A stretch of 64,000 nt of DNA from Syngnathus acus (GCF_901709675.1 NC_051087.1:16129067-16193066), one strand, 5' to 3'. Shown: positions 47,278-59,530, numbered from the stretch's first letter. The notes: generated by a model from the letters alone, not told the origin. Numbers and translations: made by a program.

Positions 47278-47642
47278 CCATCCATCCATGCATTTTCTAT
47301 ACCGCTTGTCCCCACGGTGGTCGCGGGCATACTGGAGCCTATCTCAGTAGTCATCGGGCAGTAGGCGGAGGACACCCTGAACCGGTTGCCAGCCGATCGC
47401 AGGGCACACAGAGACGAACAACCATCCGCACTCGCACTCAGACCTAGGGGCAATTCGGAGTGCTCAATTGGCCTACCAAGCATGTTTTTGGGATGTGGGA
47501 GGAAACTGGAGTGCCCGGAGAAAAGCCACACGGGCACGGAGAGAACATGCAAACTCCACACAGGGAGGGTCGGAGGTGGAATCGAACCGGCACCATCCCA
47601 ACTGTGAGGTGGACGTGCTAACCAGTGCGCCACCGAGCCACC
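47278..47642 (-). mobile_element. Full-length tRNA-derived SINE (Mermaid/DANA-like)
   Basis: On the minus strand the head reads GGTGGCTCGGTGGCGCACTG-GTTAGCACG (A box) and GGTTCGATTCC (B box), so RNA polymerase III would start at the 47642 end. The conserved GTGTGGAGTTTGCATGTTCT and CATCCCAAAAACATG blocks follow. The body continues with GACCCCCGTGG-like sequence and ends in a (ATGG)n tail. An exact 12-bp duplication TTAAATAAATGT flanks it (47266-47277, 47643-47654). Confidence 0.93.
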
Positions 47643-47738
47643 TTAAATAAATGTATTTAAGAAAAATAATGTGGACTGTGTCATACCTCTAAAAAATGTA
47701 AATCAGTCGCTGTTGCTTGTTTGTACCTGTTACAATTA

Positions 47739-48345
47739 CAGTGATCCTTCGCCGCTTCACCTTTCACGAATGCGCTACTTCGCGTGTTTATATGTGACAG
47801 GAGAACGGTGATAGCTGATAGCGGGGGGCGTGCCTCTGAGCAATGTGCGTCACTGCGGACAAGCGCGGGAAACGCGACAGCCAGCCTGTCACAAACAAGG
47901 AAGGACAACCATGTGCAACACGGACTGTTTATTCAGGGAATACGAAAAGAGGAAAAGGGGAAAGGGAGCTGGAATGTCAGCAGACCATGTGCATGAGGCA
48001 ACTGAAGAGCCGGTCAGCAAGCTCACGTCGTACGTCGTGGTGGCATCTCGTTACACGGCGGATCAGGCAAACGGGAATCAGGTGGCAGGCGTCCGCGTGT
48101 CAATGCGGACAAAACGGCGAGGACTGGCCGGCGAACGGTGTCTATGTACACACCCTAATCAGCGGGTAACATAGGACAGGTGGTGGCGATCAGCGCCGAT
48201 TATTAGAACGCGCAGTTCCGCATTGTCAACGTGCGCATCCGAGGTCTAGCGCAGAGGGCGCGTCAGCCGGCCAGCAGAGTGAGAGCAGAGAGGTGACAGC
48301 CGTGCAACACGGAAAAATACACCGCCGTGGGCGGAGTTTGCCTCA
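47739..48345 (+). mobile_element. Composite MITE containing an LTR, copy 2
   Basis: CAGTGATCCTTCGCCGCTTC start, TA before it (47737-47738), then the same sequence order as 40412: CGAATGCGCTACTTCGCG, GCGTGCCTCTGAGCAATGTG, GACAGCCAGCC and the LTR. The right MITE end is lost. Confidence 0.72.
47887..48298 (-). mobile_element. Solo LTR inside MITE, copy 2
   Basis: Same LTR as 40575-41051, 412 bp, with TGTCAC boundaries and minus-strand AATAAACAGTCCGTG; it lacks about 65 bp of the other copy in the middle. Left flank CAGCC is identical in both copies, showing the same insertion point. Confidence 0.7.
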
Positions 48346-48516
48346 TTTGACACATCAGCCTGACTACGACACCTTTGTGTTTGTAAATTTCAATTTTTAG
48401 TCACTAGGTTTCTTTTCTTTCCTTTTCTTCTCGCTGGCGTTCTGCAGTAGACATGGAGCCTGGGCATACATTATTTATAAACACTTGTAAATCTTTCCCA
48501 TCATACCCTGTCAACG

Positions 48517-48593
48517 TATATATATATATATATATATATATATACCCGCGACCCCCGTGGGGATACAGCGGTACAGAAAATGGATGGATGGAT

Positions 48594-48659
<66 letters not shown>

Positions 48660-48698
48660 TATATATTATATATATATAATATATATATATATATATAA
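48517..48698. repeat. (TA)n microsatellite split by a SINE end
   Basis: TA tract at 48517-48543, then SINE sequence at 48544-48597 (plus strand: CCGCGACCCCCGTGGGGATA, TACAGAAAATGGATGGATGG), then more TA to 48698. The SINE piece is only its last 50 bp plus tail. Confidence 0.88.
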
Positions 48699-51660
48699 TT
48701 TGGGTTGAGTGACAAACGTAAAACAATAAGGAGGATTACAACTGTGACAGCCACCATCGACCATTTCTCACCATGGGATTATTTTTCCACCTTCCAAACA
48801 ATTACATGGAGAGAGATTGATGGTGGAGGAAAGAAAAAAGAAACTCGAGATCACCGGAATTTGGTCTCAGTCTTTCTGCTTCACTGGGTCTTTATTATTG
48901 TTCCTTCTCTTTTATGAGGCTGTGAGATCATGTTGGCCTTTTGTTCTACTGCACTATAAGCTAGCGTAAAGCCAAATTGTACCCTGGGGATAATAACAGT
49001 AACAACCATATTGGTGAAGAGACACATGCTGAAACCATCTCACACACGGACTCCAAATTATGATCTTTACGGGAGCATGTAGATGGGAAACAAATTGGAA
49101 AAGAACACAAAATAAAGTTCCCCTTTGATGTGGTTGTGATTTAATGTGCTGTACTAGTTATTTCAACACTGAACTGCAAAGCGCTAACATAATTACAATA
49201 ACTAAATGGATCTGGAGACTAATCTTTGATGTGTTAAAATGTCAGGGGCCTGTTTGCAATGGATGCCCCTTTTCTTTTGATGGTCAAAGTGCCATTGTGC
49301 ATAGTTTTTTAGCATGTGCTTATTTGTTAAAGTCAGTCTGTGGCCTTATAAAGGCACAGTCAACCCTGTATACCCACGGTTCGTGATCCGCGGGTGGATT
49401 CACATATTCTTAAGCATCACTTTTTTCTTAAAGATATAATTGTATCTTAAAACAATGGGTATTATTCAAATCTCTAGGAAATTAGTTTTTCAACGGTGCA
49501 TCACATGACCAGGCAAGTAGCCAGGTGGTGATGCAAATCCCCTGGCTTGTTCTATGTATAGCAACTGTCTTGCATTATTATTGGTTTTCTTTTTTGGCCT
49601 TTATTTTTTCAGTGAATTATTGTGTAAAACACATATTAAATGTTCAGCGATTCATATTTTTTTATTTTAGATTTTATGGGATTGGAAAAACTTAATTCAC
49701 CAATGCATTACAATGGCCATCAATCATACGCAAATGTTTGCTTCTCGTAGCCCGGCCCACTCCCGATCTCCTGCGAATAGTGGAAGCTTTTGAGTGTGCG
49801 GATGAAAGAAGGCGAGTGCTGCTTGAGGTGTGCAACCGGTCAGAAGTGCTATCAAAAGGCTCGGAAATCAGGCAATGGAAACCCTGAATATATTCCTCTT
49901 CTAATTTACCTCCTATACAAACACTGTGACTGCCATTAAAATAATGAAATTCCTTTTTGACATGCTGTCTACAAATTTCGTGCATGAGCTGTTCGACACG
50001 TAAAAGTGTTTGAATGTACAGTAAACAATGAGGTTGTTCATGAGTGCGGAGCTGATCTAGTGGTCAACAAATAAGCCATGAAGGTTGAGTCAAACTATGA
50101 CATGTTGACAATGTGGACAAATTAATTGGTAATGTTAAGGGATAATGTGAAGTCGCTCTTGATTGTGAAAAGCCCACCGATAGGAGACGATTGAATCCCT
50201 GCTCCAGCCCTAACCCTGAACAAAAGTTAGGAGCATTTTAAAACACTATGCGTCACAAAGTCCATTCAGGCCTTATAACATTCAGGGTTATATTATTACC
50301 TACCCATGTAACTTTTTAATGACCCTCATGGGAAATAATCAAAATGAAACTTTAATTTTGTCCATTCACAATTACTGTTCACTGCTTTGCAAATACAGCA
50401 CAGTATGTTTGGGACACAGAAAGACTGTTTTGGGTCTGATCAGAATTGATTTCAGTGGGTTTTAAATTGAATCCCAGATTAAGAATGATGCAACATGTCA
50501 GAAAAAGGGCCAAAATATTGATCAGTTTTTTTCCAGTCCAGTCTCCATTATTGTCGTTTTGCTAAATACACAAAGACAAATTGATTGATTGGACTAAGGA
50601 AATCAGAACATATAATAGACAATTTGATTGTTTGGACTAAGGAAATCAGAATGTATCCACATTAGACTAAAACTTGGAGGATTTTGACTCTAAAATTACA
50701 TAGAAAGAACTGTTGAAAACCATTGTTCCTTTACATTTTATATGCAATTAGCTTGCTGGCAACCCTGATGTCTCATTACATCGGGATAGCGATCATGTAG
50801 GTACGTCCTATCCTAATAGCATAAGCGGTCCTATCCTACTAGATCAAACAGCCCTTACCGATCGCCATCTCTATAGTTGCACAATGGAATGCTGTTCGAA
50901 TTCTTCTTATGCCTTTAAATTAGTAATTAATTAAATCACTAGCGCTAAGGTTTACACGTGAGTCATTTAGCTTTGTACAGCCTTTGTACAGCCTTTATAA
51001 CAGCCATTTAAAATATGACCAAAAAAATGGGGTCCATGACCAAACCGCGTTAGACAGAAAGTCGGGTAGAACCCAAGTGCGTAAAATCGAGGTTCAGCTG
51101 TTGGAAAGTCTTACTTAGCTTAAAGCAGTCACTTACATGGCAACCACATGACTGGGACGCTTACCTTACTGTAAACAATTTTTGTGTTGCTTTGTAATCA
51201 ATCTTCAAAGTTTATTGTTGACAACTTGTGTCAACTTCAAACACCCGCTGCAAATTAGAACCGTCGGCAATCTATGTATGTTTGCTGTCTATTTTTTTTT
51301 TGGTTGGTCTTGGCATAATGATTCAGATAAACGTGTCTTTTATTGGCATGTCACAATGTCATTTGCACTTTGATCATTTTCATAATATTTTGACTGCCTC
51401 TCTATTGCTATCACCAATGAGTGTGTTCTCATTTGTCAATGTAAAAAAAAAATAAACAAAAGCAAACAATTACAATGGTACATAGCCTATCTTGCCTTGT
51501 GTGATCCTCTCAGCCTGGTTTGACAATGTGAAGAGTTTATGTCTGACAAGCGTATAGTTATGATGGTTCTATACATGGTTGTGTGACCTGCACGTAACAG
51601 TGCATGTCATAGAAATGTCTACTGAAAATACTGTCATGTTGATAAACCAGGTCAGACACG
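48699..51660. other. Quiet region, no gene recognised
   Basis: About 3 kb with short frames only. Near 49355 CAGTCAACCCTGTATACCCA with TGATCCGCGGGTGG resembles a Tigger-like MITE end. At 50577-50655 a 40-bp unit with GATTGGACTAAGGAAATCAG is present twice. No coding evidence. Confidence 0.45.
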
Positions 51661-51820
51661 CCAGTAAGTGTGCATACAAACACACACACATTCTCTCTTT
51701 CGCTCTCTCTCTCGCACTCTTTCTAAGATACTTGCTCATTGTGGTCTGAGTGACTGCTCAACTTTTGCCGAGGGCTGTCAGTGACCTCCAAGTTGCGTCC
51801 CCTCTCACTGTGCAGTGATA

Positions 51821-51967
<147 letters not shown>

Positions 51968-53656
51968 TATCATGTGCTGACCTGACAAGAGCTCCACGTA
52001 TGCCCCTGGACAATGCCTACCTTTCTTGTCATACCATTGCCAGTGAGAGTAGAATACAAAATGTTACCGTGAGCTGCTGGCACTTTTAACTGAGCAATGG
52101 AAACATATTGACAAAGTAGTAAAAATCCAGCCATTGAAGTCATTAGAAGTATTGTGTTTAAGACAGCATGTATGCACCCCTGAACTCATGCTAAAACTGT
52201 TCACAACCAGTATCTGTGGTGGGTAACTGCAGACTGATTATTCAATTATATTGGGAAGAAAATAAATAAATACTAAATAAATAAATAAATACATTTGTAA
52301 AACTGTGTATTTATACATAAAACAATAAAAGTAAAAAAACATTCAACATTTAGTTGCTGTTTCCCCTTTTGGTAAATTGCAAAGCACATTTATAACAACC
52401 ATTAATTACTAATTATACCTGATTCCATTACAAGTAAAAAAAAAATTAGGGAACCCAACCTGAACTGTCCAGATTCCAGGTATTTACATCACAGTCATGC
52501 TGGTTGAATGCCTGCCTTAAAGGTTACTGAATCAATTCAACTGAATTATTTTGGATATTATTGTTCTAAATGAACTAATATCATCCTTAGATTGAATCGT
52601 CAACCACAAATCACGCTATGAATTGACTTTTTAAAACAAATGTCATGTGCTAGTATTGTACTTTAAAGTTCAATACTGAAGTGTATTTGGAAAGTAAAAA
52701 CTGGACTGTAGTTGATGAAAAACAAGACTGGCTATATGCAAAACACCTTCATTCACGTCACTGGTGGTCTTTTCATTCTATTCAACTGCATTACAGCCAT
52801 CATACCGCCCATTGTATCTTAAGATACTGAATGAAACACTCTCCATACAGCTTAAATATGACTTAGACAATGATTGTATGAATTTATATAGCATCCTTTT
52901 GGTTGAAAAGAGCACAGATGTTGCAGTTGATTTCCATCACCATAGATACTGTAAAAGCGCTTTACCATTAGCCCGGTTCCACACAGAGATGGCCTTGCTT
53001 GCCCAGATGGTTGTTTTTCCATTGAACTATTTTGAGGGCGAGCATTTACAATGTAACCGCTTTTTAGAGCCCCCTAGGCATTGGGTGTCTGTGGATCGAG
53101 CTGGGCCATATCATCATTGTTATCTGATTGACCAACCATAATGCAGTAAGGACCTATGCCGCAGATGGTCATTTCATAGTATTAAAAGCGGCACATGTAA
53201 ATGTAGCAGGGTTTATCAAGTCTAGCTTTCTTGGTAACTATTGTTTACAAGGCAGTAATGAGGACTGATATAAGAGGGGTTAAAGGTCTCGCCACATAAA
53301 CACACATGATGATGTAGCTTATGACAATCAAGCGTGGCTAGTAGTGTTGATAGCACACTTGCATAAAGTACCTTGATACCAGTATTTAAACGTTACTTTG
53401 GGAAAAAAATCTAAAAATAAGCAAAAGTTACAAAAAATATATTATTATTAATTGTTTTTATTGTTAATATAATTCTTATTATTATCATTAATATTAATAA
53501 TAATAATAATAACAATATAATAATTCCAAATATTAAAATGCTTCATCAGAAAATAACATTTTAAACATATATTGTACAAAAACATTATCACAAACATTGT
53601 TAAACACTATTGAACACTATTGAATTATATATACCTACACTTTTGAATACCTATTA
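51968..53656. other. Quiet region, no gene recognised
   Basis: AT-rich, with a short AAAT-rich run near 52260 and TAA-rich runs near 53450-53520. The 125-codon frame at 52764-53141 has no recognisable domain. Confidence 0.45.
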
Positions 53657-53779
53657 TGCCCCTCCGTGAGTCATCACCTTATTGTGGTAGAGAGGTTTGC
53701 GCGTCCTAATGATCCTAAGAGCCAAGTTGTTTCGGGCTTTATGCCCCTGGCAGGGTCACCCATGGCCAAAGGGTCCTAG

Positions 53780-56648
53780 GTGAGGGGCCAGACAAAGCAC
53801 GGCTCACAAAAAACCCTTATGAGGACTAACACAATTGGATGTCGTTTTCCCTCGCCTGGATGCGGGTCACCGGGGCCCGCCTCTGGAGCCAGGCCTAGAG
53901 TTGGGGCTCGAAGGCGAGCGCCTGGTGGCCAGGCCTTCGCCCATGGGGCCCGGCCGGGCACAGCCCGAAAAGGAAACGTGGATCCCTCTTCCCATGGGCT
54001 CACCACCTGTGGGAGGGGCCAAAGGGGTCAGGTGCTATGTGAGCTGGGCGGCGGCCAAGGGTGGGGACCTTGGCAGTCCGATCCCCAGCTGCAGAAGCAG
54101 GCTATTGGGACATGGAATGTCACCTCTCCGGCAGGAAAGGAGCCCGAGCTGGTGTGCAAGGTCGAAAGGTTCCGACTAGACATAGTCGGATTTGCCTCCA
54201 CACACAGTTTGGGTTCTGGTACAAGTCCTCTTGAGAGGGGCTGGACTCTCTTCCACTCTGGAGTTGCCCACGGTGAGAGGCGTCGAGCAGGTGTGGACAT
54301 ACTTATTGCCCCCCGGCTGGGCGCCTGCACATTGGGGTTCACCCCAGTGAACGAGAGGGTAGCCTCCCTCCGCCTTCGGGTGGGGGGACGGGTCCTGACT
54401 GTTGTTTGTGTCTATGCACCAAACAGCAGCTCAGAGTACCCACCCCTTTTTCTAGTCCTTGGAGGGAGTACTGGAGAGCGCTCCTTCTGGGGACTCCATC
54501 GTTATGCTGGGTGACTTCAATGCTCACGTGGGCAATGACAGTGAGACCTAGAAGGGTGTGATTGGGAGGAACGACCCCCCCCCAACCAGAACCCGAGCGG
54601 TGTTCTATTATTGAACTTCTGTGTTCGACATGGATTGTCCATAATGAACACCATGTTCAAGCATAAGCATTGGCACCAGGACACCCTAGGCGGCAATTCG
54701 ATGACCGACTTTGTAGTCGTGTCATCGGATTTGCGGCCACATGTTTTGGACACTCAGGTGAAGAGACGGGCGGAGCTGTCAACTGATCACCACCTGGTGG
54801 TGGGTTGGCTCCGATGGTGGGGAAAGATGCCCGTCCGACCTGGCCGTCCCAAATGTACGGTGAGGGTCTGCAGGGAACGTCTGGCAGAAAGAGCTTCAAC
54901 GCCCACCGGCAGCCGACCGGAGCTGTGGCCGTAAGGTGGTCGGTGCCTGTCGTGGCGGCAACCCCCGAACCCGTTGGTGGACACCGGCGGTAAGGGATGT
55001 CGTCAAGCTGAAGAAGGAGGCCTATCGGCCGTTCTGGCCTGTGGGACTCTGGAGGAAACCGACAGGTACCAAATTGGCAAAGCGAAACGCGGCTTTGGCG
55101 GGTGCTGAGGCAAAAACCTGGGCGTGGGAGGAGTTTGGTGAGGCCATGGAGAATGACTTCCGGACAGCTTTGAGGAAATTCTGGTCCACCACCCGGCGTC
55201 TCAGGAGGGGCAAGCAGTGCACCGTCAACACTGTTTACAGTGGAGATGGCTTGCTGCTGACCTTGACTCGGGACGTCGTGAGTTGGTGGGGAGAATACTT
55301 CGAAAACCTCCTCAATTCCACCGACACGTCTTCCATTGTGGAAGCAGGACCTGAAGGCTCTGAGGTGGACTCTCCAATCTCTGGGGTCGAAGTCATTGAG
55401 ATAGTTAAAAAAACTACTTGGGGTAAGGTCCCGGGAGTGGATGAGATCCGCCCGGAGTTCTTAAAAGCTCTGGATGTTGTGGGGCTGTCCTGACTGACAC
55501 GCCTCTACAACATCGCATGGACATTGGGGACGGTGCCTCTGGATTGGCAGACTGGGGTGGTAGTCCCCCTTTTTAAGAAGGGGGACCAGAGGGTGTGTTC
55601 CAACTACAGAGGAAGCACACTCCTCAGCCTCCCTGGTAAGGTCTATTCGGGGGTGCTGGAGAGGAGGGTCCGTTGTTAGGTTAAATCTCGGATTCAGGAG
55701 GAGCAGTGTGGTTTTCGTCCTGGCCGTGGAACAGTGGACAAGCTCTATACCACAGGTATCAAACTCAAGGCCCGGGGGCCAGATACGGCCCGCCACATCA
55801 TTTTATGTGGCCCGCGAAGACAAATTGTGCATCAAGTTCGTGTGTCATTACTAGAATTGCAAATTGTCTTCACTTTTAATAATATCTATTTTTTTAAATA
55901 TTTGACCAGTTTTTACTCGTCTGATTTGAAAATGAGTTATTTGTCAGTTTGTTTTGTAGCTTTTATTGTATATAATATGAGGTGCTCATACATTTATTTG
56001 GGTTGACAGTCATAATGGCCCTCCGAAAGAAGGTATGACTACAATGCGGCCCGCGAAAAAAAAGAGTATGACACCACTGCTCTATACCCTCGGCAGGATC
56101 CTCGAGGGTGCATGGGAGTTTGCTCAACCAGTCAACATGTGTTTTGAGGACTTTGAGAAGGAGTTCGACCGTGTCCCTCGGGAAGTTCTGTGGAGGGTGC
56201 TTCGGGAGTACGGGTTGCCGAACCAACTGATAAGGGTGGTTCGCTCCCTGTATCATCGATGCCAGAGTTTGGTCCCCACTTCTGGCAGTAAGTCAGATTC
56301 GTTCCCAGTGAGGGTTGGACTCGGCCAAGGCTGCCCTTTATCACTAATTCTGTTCATAACGTTTATGGACAGAATTTCTAGGCGCAGGCGAGACGTTGAG
56401 GGTGTCCGGTTTGGGGACCTCAGCATTGCATCTATGCTTTCTGCAGACGACGTGGTGCTGTTGGCTTCAAGCCGTGATCTCTAGCTCACACTGGAGTGGT
56501 TCGCAGCTGAGAGTGAAGTGGTCAGGATGAAGGTCAGCACCTCCAAATCTGAGACCATGGTCCTCAGTCGGAAAAGGGTGGAATGCCCTCTTCGGATCGG
56601 GGATGAGATCCTGCCCCAAGTGGAGGAGTTCAAGTGTCTTGGGGTCTT
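53780..56648 (+). pseudogene. Rex3 endonuclease-reverse transcriptase (broken)
   Basis: Endonuclease: GTWNVTSPAGKEPELV, IVGFASTHSLGSGT, VNERVASLRLRVGG, VCVYAPNSSSEYP, then in another frame [14 protein letters not shown] and MTDFVVVSSDLRP. Linker: NPRTRWWTPAVRDVVKLKKE and EEFGEAMENDFRTALRKFW. RT: GVDEIRPEFLKALDV, DWQTGVVVPLFKKGDQRV, QEEQCGFRPGRGTVD, then after the MITE FEDFEKEFDRVPREVLWRV, GLGQGCPLSLILF and SADDVVLLASS, where the box aromatic (F/Y) is Ser. Stops at 54550, 55490, 55675 and 56482 and several frameshifts show long inactivity. Confidence 0.87.
55751..56079 (-). mobile_element. hAT MITE, family A copy 2, in Rex3
   Basis: CACAGGTATCAAACTC to TATGACACCACTG, inverted ends, with exact 8-bp duplication CTCTATAC (55743-55750, 56080-56087). 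329 bp. It splits the Rex3 RT between GFRPGRGTVDK and LGRILEGAWEFAQP. Reverse of 35462-35797. Confidence 0.93.
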
Positions 56649-56663
56649 ATAAACAGGTTATTT

Positions 56664-56960
56664 TGTTCAGACAATAAAAGTATTTAGTTGTTACCTTGCT
56701 GACAGTTTCGACTGCTACTCCAGTCTTCTTCAGAGCCATCATCTGACATGCTGCTGACGTGTCATTTATCCATTGGCCGGCTCAGCAGACCTGTCAAAGT
56801 CTGCCGAGCCGGCCCCTACGCCATTGGTCGTCTTTGGAGAAGGGAATCCCAGGTGTGCAATAGGGTGTACGCACCTCGACCCGGTTGATGGTCCCGCTTG
56901 CTCGCTTGCTGATCTCTATGGCCTCCTTGATTCACCGCTTTAGTTTGTTGAATTCTGTTG
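56664..56960. repeat. Penelope-like terminal repeat, left arm
   Basis: Inverted copy of 58056-58350. Starts TGTTCAGACAATAAAAG; includes GTTACCTTGCTGACAGTTTC and ends TTTGTTGAATTCTGTTG. Near 56890-56960 it also contains remnants of the post-endonuclease coding end. Confidence 0.92.
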
Positions 56961-57095
56961 TTATGATTTTTCCCCCATCCCAAACCATGATGTGGTTGTT
57001 TCTCCTGCGGTCTGTGATGGCTGATTTTAGATTTTCCTGTTTTTTCTCTTAGTGTCCGTGTAAATCACCCCACTGTCTCCTTTTTGCATTCTTTT

Positions 57096-58055
57096 TTATG
57101 TTCCTTTTTCCTTATGTTGAATGACCTGCCTGTTTCCCCAATGTATACGTATATTGCTGCATGGCTTGCATGCTATTTCGTAGATGACGTTGCATTTTTG
57201 TTCCGGTGGTATTGTATCTTTGGGATGTACGAGTAGTTGTTGGAGTTTGGTGTATGGTTTGATGGCTGTGTTGATTTGATGCTTTTTCATCGCCCGTTGT
57301 ATTGGTTCAGTTATCCCTCGGATGTATGGCAAGATTACAATGTCTGGTGGTTTCTCAGTTTGTTGTGTGCGTTTTGTTTCCCTTTCCCTTGTCTCGTCCT
57401 CTTTGTTTTTGACTTGTTGTTTTTCTTTGTTTATGGCCCATCTTGGATATTGACAGAGTGTGAGTGCTTGTTCAATGTGTCTTTCCTCCTCCTGTCTGTC
57501 TTTCTCTTCGGTTATGATGGTGGTCCGGTCGTATAATGTTCTGAGTACTGATAGTTTGTGCACTGTAGGGTGTTCTGATGTCCAGAGGAGGTACTGGTCT
57601 GTGTGCGTGGGTTTTCTGTACACTGTGATCTTGATGCTGCCGTCGTCTTTGTGGTGGATGTTCATGTCATGTTCATATGGTCCGGTTTATTTCCTCTTCG
57701 TGTGTGGATTGTATGTTGCCAGTATTGTCCATAGTGTTCAGATGGTTTGTGAGCTCTTGAGTGTGTCCAGTTTTTATTTTTTCCAGGATGTCATCGACGT
57801 ATCTTTTCCAGAATGTGGGCTTGCAGAGAGTGGGTGCTGTATGGATGGCTTTGGTTTCCAAGTCCTCCATGAAAAAAATGCTCATTATAGCAGATAGTGG
57901 GTCTCTCATTGCAAATCCTTCTGTCTGTTTGTATATTGTGTTTTTGAACTGGAAATAGGTGGATTTGGAAACGAAATTTAGTAATGTGCTGATGTCACTT
58001 ACTGTCAGGTTTGTTCGTTTTTTGAGGGTCCGGTCTTCCTTGAGGCATTTTTGTA
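57096..58055 (-). pseudogene. Penelope-like RT and GIY-YIG endonuclease, partial
   Basis: RT pieces: STYFQFKNTIYKQTEGFAMR, DPLSAIMSIFFMEDLE and the catalytic KRYVDDILEKIKTGHTQEL near 57.8 kb; then MNIHHKDDGSIKITVYRKPT and THTDQYLLWTSEHPTVHKLS, the conserved RT-to-endonuclease linker, with a stop near 57670. The endonuclease begins CNVIYEIACKPCSNIRI where an active GIY-YIG has I-Y-x-C...YIGETGR; the YIGETGR motif is degraded to RIHWGNR. The N-terminal RT half is absent. Such elements use RT plus GIY-YIG rather than the APE nuclease of LINEs. Confidence 0.88.
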
Positions 58056-58350
58056 CAACAGAATCCAACAAACTAAAGCGGTGGATCAAGGAAGCCATAG
58101 AGACCAGGAAGCGAGCAAGCTGGACCATCAACAGGGACGAGGGGGCATACACACTATCGCACACCTGGGATTCCCTTCTCCAAAGACCACCAAAGGCGGA
58201 GGGGCCGGCTCGGCGGACTTTGACAGGTCTGCCGAGTCGGCCAATGGATAAATGACACGTCAGCAGCGCGTCAGATGACGGCACTGAAGACTGGAGTAGC
58301 AGTCGAAACTGTCAGCAAGGTAACAACTAAAAACTTTTATTGTCTGAACA
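58056..58350. repeat. Penelope-like terminal repeat, right arm
   Basis: Complement of the left arm, beginning CAACAGAATCCAACAAAC and ending CTTTTATTGTCTGAACA. Differences are scattered substitutions and a few small gaps. Confidence 0.92.
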
Positions 58351-58477
58351 AAAGTATCTGTTTATATTAATTACGGAGACATGATGAATCTCATCGAAAT
58401 AATCTTGGGGTCTTGTTCACGAGCGACGGCAGGATGGAGCGTGAGATCGACAGGCAGCTTATGAAAGCTTATAATTT

Positions 58478-59233
58478 ACTCAAAAAACCACAGTGCGCCT
58501 TATAATGCAGAGCGCCTTATTATGGATCAATTGATGAATTTGTTGATCCATACTGGTTGTACACAGCGCTCTGCCAAAATGTTTTAGTATGTTTCAGTAC
58601 GACTCGTAAATTACAGGGTTGCATCGCTTTCAGCATTACGGCAACCGTGGTCAGGGGCGTCACCAAGCTACTACTGGTCGATCGCATGACATTTTAAAAA
58701 AAACACATTTTCTATAGGCTAAAATCCATCCCATCGCTTGATTGACATACAGGTAAGCCTGTCGGGAGACAATCACAGTGACCCGCACATGCACAATAGA
58801 CAGTGACCAGACCCCCTCATTGCAGCAAGTTTGGCTGCGCATACACAAACCCTGTGCCAAAGCTGACATGCTAATCAATGCATTTTGCATCAGCGGACGC
58901 ACTCGCTTTTTTCTTTAAAACAAAAGAAAGTTTATGACCATCAAAAATGAGTGGGGCTGCTGGACCAAGTAAGAAGCCAAACCGTATCACTTTCATACGG
59001 AATGGGAGTGGGACTTTTTCTTACCTCATTGACTGGGTTGATATTCCCTTTAGCACAGCTCAATCTAGTGGATCCATAACGCAACCCTCGTCAACCCCAG
59101 TTTGATACAGTAGCTTCTATTATATGCGCCTTTTAATTCGGTGTGCCCTATATATGAAAACATTTCTAAAATAAAAAAATTCAATGAAGCTGCGCATTAT
59201 AATCCAGTGCGCCTTATAGTGCAGAAAATACTG
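58478..59233 (-). mobile_element. MITE, GCGCC-ladder family
   Basis: Right end ATAGTGCAGAAAATACTG followed by TA. Near both ends AGTGCGCCTTATA and TGCGCATTATAATC motifs are repeated in opposite directions. The left end at about 58478 (CACAGTGCGCCTTATAATGC) is degraded. No coding region recognised inside. Confidence 0.65.
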
Positions 59234-59390
59234 TAATTTAATTATTTTTACCTACAAAATTACACACAATGTAAAGGATCAACGCTTGCTATTGTGTAAA
59301 TGCCATACACAGATATTCACAATACAGCTAAAGCTCTAATTTACGCACTTCAATTCTACGCGACTTTCTGTCTAACGCGGTTTGGTCATG

Positions 59391-59435
<45 letters not shown>

Positions 59436-59457
59436 TGTGTGTGCGTGTATGTGTGTG

Positions 59458-59511
<54 letters not shown>

Positions 59512-59530
59512 CGTGCGTGCGAGTGCGCGC
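59391..59530. repeat. (TG)n microsatellite with CG steps
   Basis: About 140 bp of TG with scattered TATG and TGCG interruptions. Confidence 0.96.

Larger units (their letters stand above)
56649..58402 (-). mobile_element. Penelope-like element with inverted terminal repeats, in Rex3
   Basis: A 1754-bp insert between two parts of the Rex3 RT, flanked by an exact 12-bp duplication TCTTGGGGTCTT (56637-56648, 58403-58414). It has two inverted arms of about 295 bp (56664-56960, 58056-58350) and between them, on the minus strand, the second half of a Penelope-type RT and part of a GIY-YIG endonuclease. The first half of the RT is deleted. Inverted or tandem pLTRs are a known trait of Penelope-like elements. 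Confidence 0.92.
53657..58460 (+). mobile_element. Rex3 LINE (RTE clade), split twice
   Basis: It begins near ATGCCCCTCCGTGAGTCATC with the typical 5' leader and runs through endonuclease and RT to about 58460. It is interrupted by a hAT MITE (55751-56079) and a Penelope-like element (56649-58402). The RT bears TTGGCAGACTGGGGTGGTAG (about 55543) and AAGGCTGCCCTTTATCACT (about 56327), which from memory correspond to the usual Rex3 RT primer sites. The 3' end is lost in a MITE at 58478. Confidence 0.88.

Noticed and set aside
47278-47642. Host tRNA gene
   Set aside because: A and B boxes are present, but the sequence continues into SINE body and ATGG tail with a 12-bp target duplication, so it is a SINE. 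The same holds at 32025-32203 and 38665-38896.
52764-53141. 125-codon open frame as a host gene
   Set aside because: No recognisable domain or compositional signal and no splice context; likely chance.
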